DNA of 64,000 nt, from positions 1-64,000 of the forward strand of contig JAIBBS010000006.1 in assembly GCA_019694555.1 (NCBI GenBank), written 5' to 3'. Position numbers and translations under genes: made by a program. The notes under the pieces were generated by a model. It made no database searches and was not told the DNA's origin. It saw only the letters and a program-made list of their open reading frames with translations. Positions 17,688 through 26,387 of the stretch are shown here, piece after piece. Positions within the stretch are counted from its first letter, which is position 1. Each line of letters opens with the position of its first letter. The DNA is from Nannocystaceae bacterium. GTDB lineage: Bacteria > Myxococcota_A > Polyangia > Nannocystales > Nannocystaceae.

Positions 17688-18482
17688 GTGAGCGCGCCAT
17701 CGGCATTCCGGACCGATCTGTACGCGGGCAAGGTCGCGCTCGTCACCGGCGGCGGCTCCGGCATCGGCAAGGGCATCGCGGCCGCGCTGCACGACCACGG
17801 CGCGACCGTGGTCGTGCTGGGCCGCACGCCCGAGCGCCTCGATGCGGCGGTCGCCGAGCTCGGCCCGCGTGCGCGCGCCCGCGCCTGCGACGTGCGCGAC
17901 GCGGCGGCGGTCGACGCCGCCGTCGCCGATGTCGTCGCGTGGCACGGGCGCCTCGACGTGGTCATCAACGCGGCCGCGGGCAACTTCCTCGCGCCGGCCG
18001 CGACCCTGTCGAGCAACGGCTTTCGCACCGTGCTCGACATCGACGCGGTCGGGACCTACAACGTCTCGCGCGCCGCGTTCCTCGCGGCGCTGCGCGATCA
18101 CGGCGGCGCGATCGTCAACATCTCGGCGACGCTGCACTACGGCGGCACGCCGCTGCAGGTGCACGCGGCCTCGGCCAAGGCCGCGGTCGACGCGATGACG
18201 CGTACGCTCGCGGTCGAGTGGGGGCCCGCCGGCGTGCGCGTGAACGCGATCGCGCCCGGACCCATCGCCGGCACCGAGGGCGTCGATCGCCTGGTGCCCG
18301 CGGGCCTGCGCGCGAGGCTGGAGCGAGCCATCCCGCTGCGCCGCTTCGGGCGCATCGACGAGATCGCGAGCCTGTGCCTGCTGCTGGGCAGCGACGCCGC
18401 GTCGTACGTGACCGGTGCGGTGTTGGTCGCCGACGGCGGTGCGTGGCTGCCGGGCGGTCCCACCGCGGCGATGGCCGATTGA
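17688..18482 (+). CDS. SDR enzyme, 2,4-dienoyl-CoA reductase-like
   Basis: The 264-residue product has the NAD(P)-binding motif TGGGSGIG (residues 20-27) and NAAAGNF. A stretch then closely resembles 2,4-dienoyl-CoA reductases: DIDAVGTYNVSR, NISATLHY, VHAASAKAAVDAM and LAVEWGPAGVRVNAIAPGPI. As in that subgroup, the usual SDR Tyr of YxxxK is absent from the lysine motif (HAASAK, K164). The enzyme would reduce 2,4-dienoyl-CoA esters with NADPH during beta-oxidation of unsaturated fatty acids. The start is GTG 17688, one nucleotide after the DUF1552 stop, so it is probably transcribed with that operon although functionally unrelated. Confidence 0.85.
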   Translation: MSAPSAFRTDLYAGKVALVTGGGSGIGKGIAAALHDHGATVVVLGRTPERLDAAVAELGPRARARACDVRDAAAVDAAVADVVAWHGRLDVVINAAAGNFLAPAATLSSNGFRTVLDIDAVGTYNVSRAAFLAALRDHGGAIVNISATLHYGGTPLQVHAASAKAAVDAMTRTLAVEWGPAGVRVNAIAPGPIAGTEGVDRLVPAGLRARLERAIPLRRFGRIDEIASLCLLLGSDAASYVTGAVLVADGGAWLPGGPTAAMAD

Positions 18483-18519
18483 CGCGGACGGGCCCGCGGT
18501 CGTAGCGTCGCCGTCGACC

Positions 18520-19584
18520 ATGACACGACGATCGAGGTTGCTGCTGGGGCTCGCCGCGGTCGCGTGCGGCGGCGCGGAACCTGCCGGCAGCACCGCGGCC
18601 GCCGGGTCCAGCACCGGCTCGAGCAGCGCGACCAGCAGCAGCAGCACCCACGGCAGCGCCGCCGAGGGCACCACCGCGGGCGGCAGCGGCGACGCGAGCA
18701 CGTCGGCCGGCAGCAGCGGCGGCTCGACGGCGGCGGACGCCGGTTCGAGCGGCAGCAGCACCACCGGGGCCGAGCGCCCCTGCGCCGGCGTGTTCCCCGA
18801 TCACTGGATCGACGGCACCGACTGCAGTGAACCCGAAATCATGGTCCACGCGTATGACGACGACACCGTGATCCTGCGGCAGTCGCTGTGCACCTCGTTC
18901 GAGGGCCCGTTTCTGTACCTGCTCTTCGGGCAGGACCGCGTCTTGCTCGAGGACACCGGCGCGGGCGGCATCGCGGTGGCGAACATGGTCGGCACCGTGA
19001 TCGAGGAGTGGCTCGCGGCCCACGGCCGCTCGAGCATCGAGCTGGTGGTGGTGAACTCGCACGCGCACGGCGATCACGTCGCCGGCAACCCGCAGTTCGA
19101 GGGCCTGCCGGGCGTGACGGTGGTGACGCCCTCGGTCGCGGGCCTGTCGCAGTACTTCGGCATCGACAGCTGGCCCGACGACGTCGTGCAGTTCGACCTC
19201 GGTGGCCGCGTGCTCGACATCATCCCGATCCCCGGCCACCAGCAGAGCCACATCGCGATCTTCGATCGCGGCAGCGGCCTGCTGCTCACGGGTGACACGC
19301 TGTACCCCGGGCGGCTGTACATCGAGGACTTCACGGCGTACCGCACGAGCCTGGCGCGTCTGGTCGATCACGTCGATCCCACCGCGGTGTGTCACGTGAT
19401 GGGCACGCACATCGAGATGACCCAGACCCCCGGCGTCGACTTCGAGTTCGGCGCCGACGAACACCCCGACGAGCACGTGCTGCAGCTGGACTGGACCCAC
19501 CTGCTCGAGCTGAAGGCGGCGGTCGATGCCATGGACACGCCGCAGATCGAGATCCACGACGACTTCATCGTGTACCCGCTATGA
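18520..19584 (+). CDS. Metallo-beta-lactamase-fold lipoprotein
   Basis: The 354-residue product has a lipobox (LLLGLAAVAC) and a Ser/Thr/Gly/Ala linker to about residue 85. An MBL-fold domain follows: H181-A-H183-G-D185-H186 metal motif, PGHQQSHIAIF (H240), TGDTLYPG (D259) and a later VMGTH. The metal ligands of a binuclear hydrolase are all present. The substrate is unknown; surface location argues for a detoxifying or esterase-like role over a cytoplasmic glyoxalase. ATG 18520 has a TAGCGT -10-like element 11 nt upstream. Its stop overlaps the next start (ATGA). Confidence 0.83.
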   Translation: MTRRSRLLLGLAAVACGGAEPAGSTAAAGSSTGSSSATSSSSTHGSAAEGTTAGGSGDASTSAGSSGGSTAADAGSSGSSTTGAERPCAGVFPDHWIDGTDCSEPEIMVHAYDDDTVILRQSLCTSFEGPFLYLLFGQDRVLLEDTGAGGIAVANMVGTVIEEWLAAHGRSSIELVVVNSHAHGDHVAGNPQFEGLPGVTVVTPSVAGLSQYFGIDSWPDDVVQFDLGGRVLDIIPIPGHQQSHIAIFDRGSGLLLTGDTLYPGRLYIEDFTAYRTSLARLVDHVDPTAVCHVMGTHIEMTQTPGVDFEFGADEHPDEHVLQLDWTHLLELKAAVDAMDTPQIEIHDDFIVYPL

Positions 19585-20498
19585 CCACGCCACGACGGTT
19601 GCTCCTCGCCCTTGCCCTGTGCGCCTGCGATGCCCCCAGCAAGGAGGACGTCGCGGGGCTGCAGGCCCGCGTCGACAGCGTCGCCAGCGAGAACGCCCGG
19701 CTCGCGGGTGAGCTCGCGACGCTGCGCGGTGACCTCGACAAGCGCAGCACCGCCAGCGACGCGTTGCAGGCCAAGCTCGACGATGCGCTGGCGCGGCTCG
19801 ATCGACTGCAGAAGACGGTCGAGGCCAAGCCGCCCGAGCCGATCGCACCGGCGCGCCCGTCGCTGGCCGGTCGCGCGGTCGCGGGCACGCGCTACGACGT
19901 CGACATCGGCGACGCGTTCACCGACGGCTCCGCCGACGCCAAGGTCACGCTGGTGATGTTCACCGACTTCCAGTGTCCGTTCTGCGCCCGTGCCGACAAG
20001 ACCATCGTCGATCTGCAGAAGGACTACGGCAGCGCGCTGCGCATCGTGGCCAAACACAACCCGCTGCCGATGCACACCAACGCCGAGGCCGCCGCGCGTG
20101 CGGCCGAGGCCGCCGGTGCCCAGGGCAAGTACTGGGAGATGCACCGCAAGCTGTTCGAGAACAGCCGCGCGCTGACGGCGACCGACCTCGACGCCTACGC
20201 GAAGGACCTCGGCCTCGACATGAAGCGGTTCGCCGAGGACCGCGACGACGCGGCCACCACCGCGCGCATCGAGGCGCACAAGAAGCAGGCCATGGTGCTG
20301 GGGGCGCGCGGGACCCCGTCGTGGTTCATCAACGGCAAGTTCCTGTCGGGCGCGCAGCCGATCGAGGCGTTCAAGACCGTGATCGACGCCGAGATCGCCG
20401 AGGCCGACCGACTCATCGCCGCGGGCACGCCCGCGGCGCGGGTCTACGGCGAGCTCATGAAGACCGCGAGCCCGCCCGCCGGGTCCCCGTCGCCGTGA
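19581..20498 (+). CDS. DsbA-like thioredoxin-fold lipoprotein
   Basis: The 305-residue product has a lipobox (LALALCAC), a heptad-rich coiled coil (about residues 22-82) and a DsbA/DSBA-oxidoreductase domain. The active site is C132-P-F-C135 within FTDFQCPFCARADK and a cis-Pro loop lies in ARGTPSWFING. It probably forms or isomerises disulphides in exported proteins, anchored to the outer leaflet by lipid, with the coiled coil as spacer. It overlaps the MBL gene by 4 nt (ATGA), so the two are translationally coupled. A natural client is the 35-cysteine protein encoded convergently just downstream; that link is inference. Confidence 0.87.
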   Translation: MTTPRRLLLALALCACDAPSKEDVAGLQARVDSVASENARLAGELATLRGDLDKRSTASDALQAKLDDALARLDRLQKTVEAKPPEPIAPARPSLAGRAVAGTRYDVDIGDAFTDGSADAKVTLVMFTDFQCPFCARADKTIVDLQKDYGSALRIVAKHNPLPMHTNAEAAARAAEAAGAQGKYWEMHRKLFENSRALTATDLDAYAKDLGLDMKRFAEDRDDAATTARIEAHKKQAMVLGARGTPSWFINGKFLSGAQPIEAFKTVIDAEIAEADRLIAAGTPAARVYGELMKTASPPAGSPSP

Positions 20499-20526
20499 GG
20501 CGGGACCCGGCGTCGGACCCGATCCC

Positions 20527-21396
20527 TCAGCGGCGACGGCGGCGGCTCGCGAAGCCGACCGCGATCACACCGAACGCGCCGAGCAGCGCGGCGGTGCGGC
20601 CGTAGTCGCTCTGCTGCGGGTCGACCGCGCACGAGATCGATCCGCCCGCCGAGCCGCTGCAGCCGCCGGCGTGGCACTCGCCCTCGGCGTAGCCCTCGAC
20701 GGTGATGTCGAGCACCGCGCGCAGCGAGTCGACGCACTCGTCGAGGTTGCCGCCGTGGTCGACCCACTGGCCGTCGCAGAACAGCGCGCCCTGCTCGACG
20801 TCGCAGTTGGCCTTGCAGCCGCCCTCGAGGTCGACCTTGCAGCTCGCGTAGCCCGAGGCCTGGCAGTCGATCTGGCAGTCGAGGTTGGCCTCGGCCTCAC
20901 AGCGGCCCGAGCACGAGGCCTCGCACTTGCCCGAGCAGTCCGCCGACGGTGCGATCACGTCGCAGCGCGCCGAGCAGTGGCCCTCGCAGTTCGCCTCGCA
21001 CGACGCGAAGCACTCGCTGCCGCTGTCGCCCGCGCCGCAGCGGCCCTCGCAGCCGCCGCGACAGTCCGCGACGCACTCGCCGCGACAGTCGAACTGCCCC
21101 GGATCCACCTCGCACGAGCCCATGCAGTTGGCCGAGCAGTCGGCGTTGCAGTCGACGTCGGCCGTCAGGTTGCACATGCCACCGCAGTCGACCTGGAGCT
21201 CGGCGGCGCACTGGGCCTGCACCGAGACGGGCGTGCAGTGGGCCTCGCACTCGATGCCGCCCTCGACCTGGCACTGGGCCTCCGCCTCGACGTGGATGTC
21301 ACCGCAGGCGCCGATGCCGGCCTGGGCGGCGCCCGACCATGCGAGCGGTGCAAAGAGTGCGAGCGCGGGAAGAATCGAACCGATGATGCGTTGCAT
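20527..21396 (-). CDS. Secreted protein with 35 cysteines in CxxxC array and MYXO-CTERM-like tail
   Basis: The 289-residue product has a signal peptide ending about GAAQA. The mature part carries 35 cysteines by my count, mostly in CxxxC spacing (for example CEANCEGHCSARC and CSGKCEASCSGRC), with acidic and Gly/Ala fillers. A C-terminal hydrophobic helix (TAALLGAFGVIAVGFA) ends in RRRRR. Signal peptide plus hydrophobic helix plus Arg cluster is the layout of MYXO-CTERM proteins, although the usual Cys-Gly just before the helix is not obvious. A rigid disulphide-rich surface rod is inferred. ATG 21396 is set by the signal peptide. It is convergent with the DsbA-like gene. Confidence 0.78.
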   Translation of the reverse strand: MQRIIGSILPALALFAPLAWSGAAQAGIGACGDIHVEAEAQCQVEGGIECEAHCTPVSVQAQCAAELQVDCGGMCNLTADVDCNADCSANCMGSCEVDPGQFDCRGECVADCRGGCEGRCGAGDSGSECFASCEANCEGHCSARCDVIAPSADCSGKCEASCSGRCEAEANLDCQIDCQASGYASCKVDLEGGCKANCDVEQGALFCDGQWVDHGGNLDECVDSLRAVLDITVEGYAEGECHAGGCSGSAGGSISCAVDPQQSDYGRTAALLGAFGVIAVGFASRRRRR

Positions 21397-21728
21397 GGAC
21401 AAGTTCCGGCGTTGGGGCGCCCCGGCCGGGGCGCGATGGGGTCGACGAAAGGACTGACGGACGCCGTGGCCGGCGGTCGCCAGGGCTGGGGTCGCGGCGC
21501 GTCCACAGGGCGACCGGGCCACGACCTTCGACGAGCATAGCTGGAGGTCGATGCACGCCGAGGCCAGCGACATCGGCGTCGTGGTGCCCCGCACAGCCTG
21601 CCGAGGCTGCCCCCGCGGCGCGCGGGCCGAGCGTGGCCGCGATCGGGCGCCCGGCGTCCGCGCGGCCGCCTGCGCGGTGTCGCGCCGCGGCCCGGTGCGG
21701 TCCTGCTAGGTTCGGCCCGAGGACGCCC
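21397..21728. other. Divergent intergenic region, 332 bp, no gene seen
   Basis: This lies between the Cys-rich protein and the SCP2 gene. On the plus strand, TAGGTT at 21707-21712 ends 16 nt before the SCP2 start; on the minus strand, TATGCT at 21534-21539 could serve the Cys-rich gene with a 137-nt leader. The frames in between look like shadows. Confidence 0.4.
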
Positions 21729-22046
21729 ATGACGATTCCGCAGCTCTTCGCCGCCATGTCCACGCGCTATCGCCCCGGCAAGATCGACCGCAAGCTGACC
21801 TACTACTTCTCGATCGGCGACCACAAGTACACGGTCGTGGTCGAGCCGCAGTCGTGCAAGGTCGAGGAGGGCAAGACGGTGGAGAACGCCGACTGCGTGC
21901 TCAAGACCACGCCGGAGCTGTTCGAGAAGATGGTGATCCACGGCAAGATGCCCGGACCGATCGACATCGCCCGCGGCAAGGTCAAGACCAACGACACCGG
22001 CGCGCTCATGCGTCTGCGCGAGCTGTTCGACTTCTCGGGCGTGTGA
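21729..22046 (+). CDS. SCP2 sterol-binding-domain protein
   Basis: The 105-residue product is a minimal SCP2-fold protein: KLTYYFSIGDHKYTVVVEP strands, then ENADCVLKTTPELFEKMVIHGKM and the final GALMRLRELFDFSG helix. SCP2 domains bind hydrophobic lipids, often acyl-CoA or sterol. It precedes argH by 3 nt, so the two are co-transcribed, but no functional link is obvious. The start is ATG 21729. Confidence 0.82.
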   Translation: MTIPQLFAAMSTRYRPGKIDRKLTYYFSIGDHKYTVVVEPQSCKVEEGKTVENADCVLKTTPELFEKMVIHGKMPGPIDIARGKVKTNDTGALMRLRELFDFSGV

Positions 22047-22049
22047 CGC

Positions 22050-23357
22050 GTGGCCATCGCACGGACACAGGCCACCGGCGACGCGCTCGACCCGGACATG
22101 CTGGCGTGGTCGAGCTCGTTCGCGATCGATCGCCGCCTGCTGCCGCAGGACTGTCGCGGCAGCGTCGCGCACGTCGATGCGCTGCTGCGCGCGGGGTTGC
22201 TCTCGCCCGACGAAGCCGGGCAGCTGCGCGAGGCGCTCGAGCGTCTGCCGTCGCGGGTCGACCACGGCGAGGTCGAGCTGCCACGCGACGAAGAAGACGT
22301 GCACATGGCGGTGGAGTCGTGGTTGGCGCGCGAGCTCGGCGGCGTCGCGGCCAAGCTCCACACCGGGCGTAGCCGCAACGATCAGGTCGCGGTCGACCTC
22401 GCGCTGTGGTGTCGCGATGCCGTGGCCGCGCTCGAGCGAGGCCTCGAGGGTGTGCTCGCCGCGGCGGCGGACTTCATCCGCGACCACGGCGAGACCCCGA
22501 TGCCGGCGTACACCCACCGGCAGGTCGCGATCCCGGTGCTGGCGCGCACGTGGATCGAGGGCGCCGTGATCGAGCCGCTGCGTCGCGATCGTCGGCTGCT
22601 GCTGCTGTGCGCCGACGAGCTCGTGGCCTCGCCGCTGGGTGCCGGCGCCATCGCCGGCACGAGCCTGCCGATCGACGCGGAGCAGACCGCGGCGGCGTTG
22701 GGCTTCGCCCATGGGCCGCGCAATCCCATCGACGCGGTCGGGCATCGCGACCACGTGCTGTCGTTGGCGTTCGCGTGCGCCCGCATCGGGCTGCACCTGG
22801 GACGCTTCGCTGCCGACGTGGTCGAGCTCGCGTCCGACGGGCTGGTCAAGCTCGGCGGCGCCATCGCCGGCGGCTCGTCGATGATGCCGCACAAGCGCAA
22901 CCCCGACCTGTTCGAGCTGGTGCGCGGGCATGCAGCGCTGCGGCAGGGCGAACTGACGGCACTGATGTCGCTGCTGGGCAGCCTCGGCAGCGGCTATCAC
23001 CGTGATCTGCAGCACGACAAGGCGCTGGTCTTCGGCGCCGTCGACGGCGCGCGCGGCTGCCTCGCGATGATCGCGTTGGGCCTGCGACACATCGCGCTCG
23101 AGCCGGCCGCGTGCCTGCAGGCACTCATCGACGGCGACGCGGTCGCGACCGACCTCTGCGAGGGGCTCGTGGCCAGCGGCGTGCCGTTCCGTCAGGCCTA
23201 CGCGCAGGTCGGTGCGCTCGTCTCGAACTTGCGCGCGCGTGGGCGCCGGCTCGCGCAGCTGAGCGCCGACGAACTCGCCGAGCATGGTCTGCCGACATCA
23301 CTGTTGGGGCGCCTCGACCCCATCGCAGTGGCCAGGCGTCGCAGCGCGCCGCGATGA
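22050..23357 (+). CDS. argH: Argininosuccinate lyase
   Basis: The 435-residue product matches ArgH throughout: WSSSFAIDRRLLPQDCRGSVAH at the N-terminus, KLHTGRSRNDQVAVDL (the TGRSRNDQ motif), TRWIEG-type central helices and the fumarase-superfamily signature GGSSMMPHKRNPD near residues 274-286. It splits argininosuccinate to arginine and fumarate, the last step of arginine synthesis. It is somewhat shorter than the usual 455-470 residues, mainly at the N-terminus. The start is GTG 22050, 3 nt after the SCP2 stop. No other arg gene is in the window. Confidence 0.93.
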   Translation: MAIARTQATGDALDPDMLAWSSSFAIDRRLLPQDCRGSVAHVDALLRAGLLSPDEAGQLREALERLPSRVDHGEVELPRDEEDVHMAVESWLARELGGVAAKLHTGRSRNDQVAVDLALWCRDAVAALERGLEGVLAAAADFIRDHGETPMPAYTHRQVAIPVLARTWIEGAVIEPLRRDRRLLLLCADELVASPLGAGAIAGTSLPIDAEQTAAALGFAHGPRNPIDAVGHRDHVLSLAFACARIGLHLGRFAADVVELASDGLVKLGGAIAGGSSMMPHKRNPDLFELVRGHAALRQGELTALMSLLGSLGSGYHRDLQHDKALVFGAVDGARGCLAMIALGLRHIALEPAACLQALIDGDAVATDLCEGLVASGVPFRQAYAQVGALVSNLRARGRRLAQLSADELAEHGLPTSLLGRLDPIAVARRRSAPR

Positions 23358-23502
23358 TTGCGTCGCGATGCTCTGCGTCTGCGAGCTGGGCGACACCGTC
23401 GGCACGCATCGATCGGGCGCGCGTCACGACGCAGTTTTTTGTCGTCGAATCGACGCGCGAGCCTGCAACGATCTGATCGCGACGTGCGTCTCGTAACCCG
23501 AC

Positions 23503-23688
23503 GTGGTGGACGAGGGCGGCGACCAGCTCGAGCGCGATCCGTTGGACCGTCAACCGTGGCTGCGGATGCCGCTGACGCGCTGGCGCGTGCGACCGCCGGC
23601 CGCGCTGGCCCGCGCCGGCGAGCAGGTGCTCGCGTGGCTGCGCGGGCCCAAGAGCACCGCTCGACCCGACGCCGCGCGCGCCGACTGA
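23503..23688 (+). CDS. Small hypothetical protein, 61 residues
   Basis: A GTG-initiated frame with nearly all codons ending in G or C, the third-position bias of true genes here, and its own stop before the convergent zinc-ribbon gene. The sequence is Arg/Pro/Trp-rich (RMPLTRWRVRPP; LAWLRGPK) with no recognised domain or signal. Upstream, 23358-23502 holds no supported gene but has a rare T6 run at 23433-23438 after GCGTCACGACGC, perhaps a weak argH terminator. It may be a spurious frame. Confidence 0.35.
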   Translation: MVDEGGDQLERDPLDRQPWLRMPLTRWRVRPPAALARAGEQVLAWLRGPKSTARPDAARAD

Positions 23689-23713
23689 CGGCGCGGCGCC
23701 GGTGCAGCCGGCA

Positions 23714-24520
23714 TCACTCGTCCTTGGGGATCGCGCGACGCACCGGCGGGCTCGCCTTGGGCGCGGCTTCCTTGGGGGCCGCCTCGCCCTTGCCCGCGGT
23801 GGTGTCGTCGGGGAAGTGGCCCGACCAGTACAGCAGGCGCCCGCACGATTCGCACGCGGGGATCTCGTCGCCCTTTCGCAGCAGCACGTAGATCTGGTGC
23901 GGGATGGCCATCTTGCAGGCCATGCAGCGCTCGCGGTGGGCGGCCACGAAGGCCAGGCCGCCGAGGCGCTTGCGGATGCGCTCGTAGGTCTCGAGCAACT
24001 CGTTGTCGAGCTTGCTCGTCAGCGAGCGGCGGCCCGCGCGGAGCTTGCCCAGCTTGGTCTCGACGCGCGCACGCATCTCCGTCAGGCGCTGGCGCTCGGG
24101 CTCGGCGGCGGCGCGGAGCTCTTCGAGCGCCTTGCTCATGGCCTCGATGCGCTGCTCGGTCTCGGCGACGCCGTTTTGCAGCTTGCCGATCTCCTCGGTG
24201 CGCGCGGCGATCATCTTGCGCGTGGACTCGAGCTCGCGCTGCGTCGCCGCGAGCTCGCGGGCGGTCTTCACTTGGTTCGCGCGCTGCTTGCCCTGGCGGA
24301 CCAGGTCCTCGTCCTCGGCGAGCAGTGCCCGCTGCGAGCGTTCGAACGCGCGGGTGTCGTCACACTTCTTGCGCTCGTTCGCCAACATCGCCTCGAGGCG
24401 CGCGAGGTCCTCGTCGAGCTCCTTGAGCCGCGTGGGGATGGCCTCGAGCTTGCGCTCGAGCGAAATCAGCTGACGGTCGCGGTGCTGGAGCTCGTGGAGC
24501 GCAGGGATCTGCGGATTCAT
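23714..24520 (-). CDS. Zinc-ribbon coiled-coil protein (COG1579/zf-RING_7 type)
   Basis: The 268-residue product is almost entirely charged coiled coil from residue 10 to about 185. A zinc ribbon follows with C199-x2-C202 and C223-x2-C226 (CMACKMAIP and CESCGRLLYW), then a Lys/Ala/Pro tail. This is the layout of the COG1579 family, whose members are linked to nucleic-acid or cell-division roles but remain poorly defined. ATG 24520 starts 20 nt downstream of the tRNA on the same strand, so the gene could be reached by read-through from the tRNA promoter. Confidence 0.85.
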   Translation of the reverse strand: MNPQIPALHELQHRDRQLISLERKLEAIPTRLKELDEDLARLEAMLANERKKCDDTRAFERSQRALLAEDEDLVRQGKQRANQVKTARELAATQRELESTRKMIAARTEEIGKLQNGVAETEQRIEAMSKALEELRAAAEPERQRLTEMRARVETKLGKLRAGRRSLTSKLDNELLETYERIRKRLGGLAFVAAHRERCMACKMAIPHQIYVLLRKGDEIPACESCGRLLYWSGHFPDDTTAGKGEAAPKEAAPKASPPVRRAIPKDE

Positions 24521-24540
24521 GGTTGCTCGACTGGTGTCGG

Positions 24541-24614
<74 letters not shown>

Positions 24615-24641
24615 GAAAAGACAAGCGGGGAAGCTGCGCGA

Positions 24642-24670
24642 ACCATAGGGACCGCAGGCGGGGGCGTCAA
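24642..24670 (-). promoter_or_regulatory. Sigma-70 promoter for the tRNA
   Basis: On the minus strand TTGACG (24665-24670) and TATGGT (24642-24647) are separated by exactly 17 bp; the -10 ends 27 nt before the tRNA 5' end. This is the best-matched promoter in the window. Confidence 0.75.
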
Positions 24671-24905
24671 ACAGCGCGTCGTGCGCGTGCGCACGGGTGC
24701 GAGGGCGCTCTCGTTGGCGCGATCACCCTCGCTGCAGGCCGCACGCCGTCGTCGGCTCGCGGCGCAGCTGCTCGCGGGCGTGCGTGCGGCAGCACGCGAT
24801 CCGTGCCGATCTGCCACGGACGGGGCCTTCGCCCGCCCGCGCGCCGCCACGTCGCTGCACGTGGCCGGCCGCGACGCGCTGCGGCACACTCGCGAGCGCC
24901 TCGCG

Positions 24906-26387
24906 ATGTCGCAAGCACAGCCGAAACTCGCGCCTGGACGCGACGGGATGTGGCTCGGCGCCGCGAAGCTGTGGTTTCTGGTGTCGAGCTACGCGATCAC
25001 GATCGCGCTGACGCACCTGCTCACCGCGGACGTGTATGGCAGCTACTACGCGATCGCACGGCTGGTCGCGGTGCCCAACATGGTGATCATCTACACCGTG
25101 TTGTTCTCGGTCAGCCGTCCGCTGGCCGCACAGTACGATCAGGGATGCCCCGATTTCGCGGGCATCCGCGCGCGAGGGCTGCGGCTCGCGCTGGTGCTGG
25201 GCGTGCCTGCGTGCGCGGTGGTGCTGCTCGCGGCGCCGTGGTTGGCGCGGTGGCTGGCCGATCCGTCGCTGACGCGACCGCTGCAGGTGGTCGCACCGAT
25301 CTCGCTCGTCTACGCGGTCTATGCCGTCAATCTCGGCACGCTCAACGCGGTGCGGCGGTTCCGTCGTCAGGCCGCGCTCGACATGGCCATGGCCGGCAGC
25401 AAGGCCGCGCTGATCATCGGCGCGGCCGCGGCGGGGCTCGGCCTCGACGCGACCGTGGGTGGCTTCACGCTGGCGAGCGTGTTGGCGCTGCTGCTCTCGC
25501 GCGCGCTGGTCGGCGGTGTCGCGCCGCGCCCGGTCGGCGCCGCCCCGGCGGGCGCCTCGATGGCCGGGTTCGCGGGCCAGCTGATCGTGTTCACCGCGGT
25601 CACCAACCTGCTGCAGTCGGCGGACGTGCTGCTGCTCAAGTCCCACGCCGCCAACGAGGCCCAGGCCAGTGCGGTGGGGCACTACGCCAGCGCGCAGCAG
25701 ATCGCGCTGGTGCCCTACAGCCTGATGAACGCGGTCGCGCTGCTGGCGTTCCCGCTGATCGCGGCGCTCGATCAGCAGCAGACCGCGAAGGTGCGGCTGT
25801 ACGTGTCGCAGACCGCCAAGGTCACGCTGGTGCTGCTCGCGTTCATGAGCGCGGTCGGCTCGGCGTGCGCGCGCGAGATCCAGGCGTTGCTGTTCCCCAA
25901 GGCCTACGGTGCGGTCGCGAGCGAGCTGCGGCTGCTGGTGTGGGGCTTCTCCGGCTACTCGTTCGCCGTCACCACGGCGTGGATCCTCAACAGCGCCAAG
26001 CGCCCGCGCGCGGCGGTGTTGCTGGTGGCCGTGCCGCTGGCCGTGGTCGTGGTCGCGGCCAGCGTGCTGGTACCCGGCTCGTTCACCACCGGCGCGGCGT
26101 GGGCGGTCGCGGCCGCGGGCGTGGCCGCGGCGATCGTCGCGATGGTGGTGCTGCGCGCGAGCTTCGGCGCGGCGGTGTCGCTGCTGCAGCTGGGTCGCAT
26201 CGCGCTGTGCGTGGCCGCGGTCGAGGCGGTCGCGTGGCTGTGGCCCACGACCGCCACCGGCGGGCTGCTGGGCAAGCTCGCCATCTTGGCCAAGCTCGTG
26301 GTGTTGGCGGTGGTGTTCGTCGCCGCGGCGCTGGGCAGTCGCGCGGTGACGTTGACCGAGCTGCGGGGGCTGCGGCGTGGTCGCTAG
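24906..26387 (+). CDS. Oligosaccharide flippase (Wzx/MOP superfamily)
   Basis: The 493-residue product is a polytopic membrane protein with about 12-14 hydrophobic segments and the MOP-exporter layout of lipid-linked oligosaccharide flippases: an N-terminal KLWFLVSSYAITIALTHLL, a GSYYAIARLVAVPNM loop and a middle VGHYASAQQIALVPYSLMN stretch typical of Wzx-like proteins. It would flip undecaprenyl-linked glycan units across the inner membrane. ATG 24906 is chosen as the first start before the hydrophobic core; an Arg-rich frame extends upstream. Glycosyltransferase and methyltransferase genes follow with overlaps, forming an envelope-glycan operon. Confidence 0.83.
   Translation: MSQAQPKLAPGRDGMWLGAAKLWFLVSSYAITIALTHLLTADVYGSYYAIARLVAVPNMVIIYTVLFSVSRPLAAQYDQGCPDFAGIRARGLRLALVLGVPACAVVLLAAPWLARWLADPSLTRPLQVVAPISLVYAVYAVNLGTLNAVRRFRRQAALDMAMAGSKAALIIGAAAAGLGLDATVGGFTLASVLALLLSRALVGGVAPRPVGAAPAGASMAGFAGQLIVFTAVTNLLQSADVLLLKSHAANEAQASAVGHYASAQQIALVPYSLMNAVALLAFPLIAALDQQQTAKVRLYVSQTAKVTLVLLAFMSAVGSACAREIQALLFPKAYGAVASELRLLVWGFSGYSFAVTTAWILNSAKRPRAAVLLVAVPLAVVVVAASVLVPGSFTTGAAWAVAAAGVAAAIVAMVVLRASFGAAVSLLQLGRIALCVAAVEAVAWLWPTTATGGLLGKLAILAKLVVLAVVFVAAALGSRAVTLTELRGLRRGR

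Noticed and set aside
23400-23460. T6 run with a short GCGT/ACGC stem as an intrinsic terminator for argH
   Set aside because: The stem is only 4 bp; the T-run is rare here but not enough to call a terminator. Mentioned with the small ORF instead.
24615-24905. N-terminal extension of the flippase from 24681
   Set aside because: The extension is Arg/Ala-rich without hydrophobic segments, and ATG 24906 begins the recognisable membrane protein.
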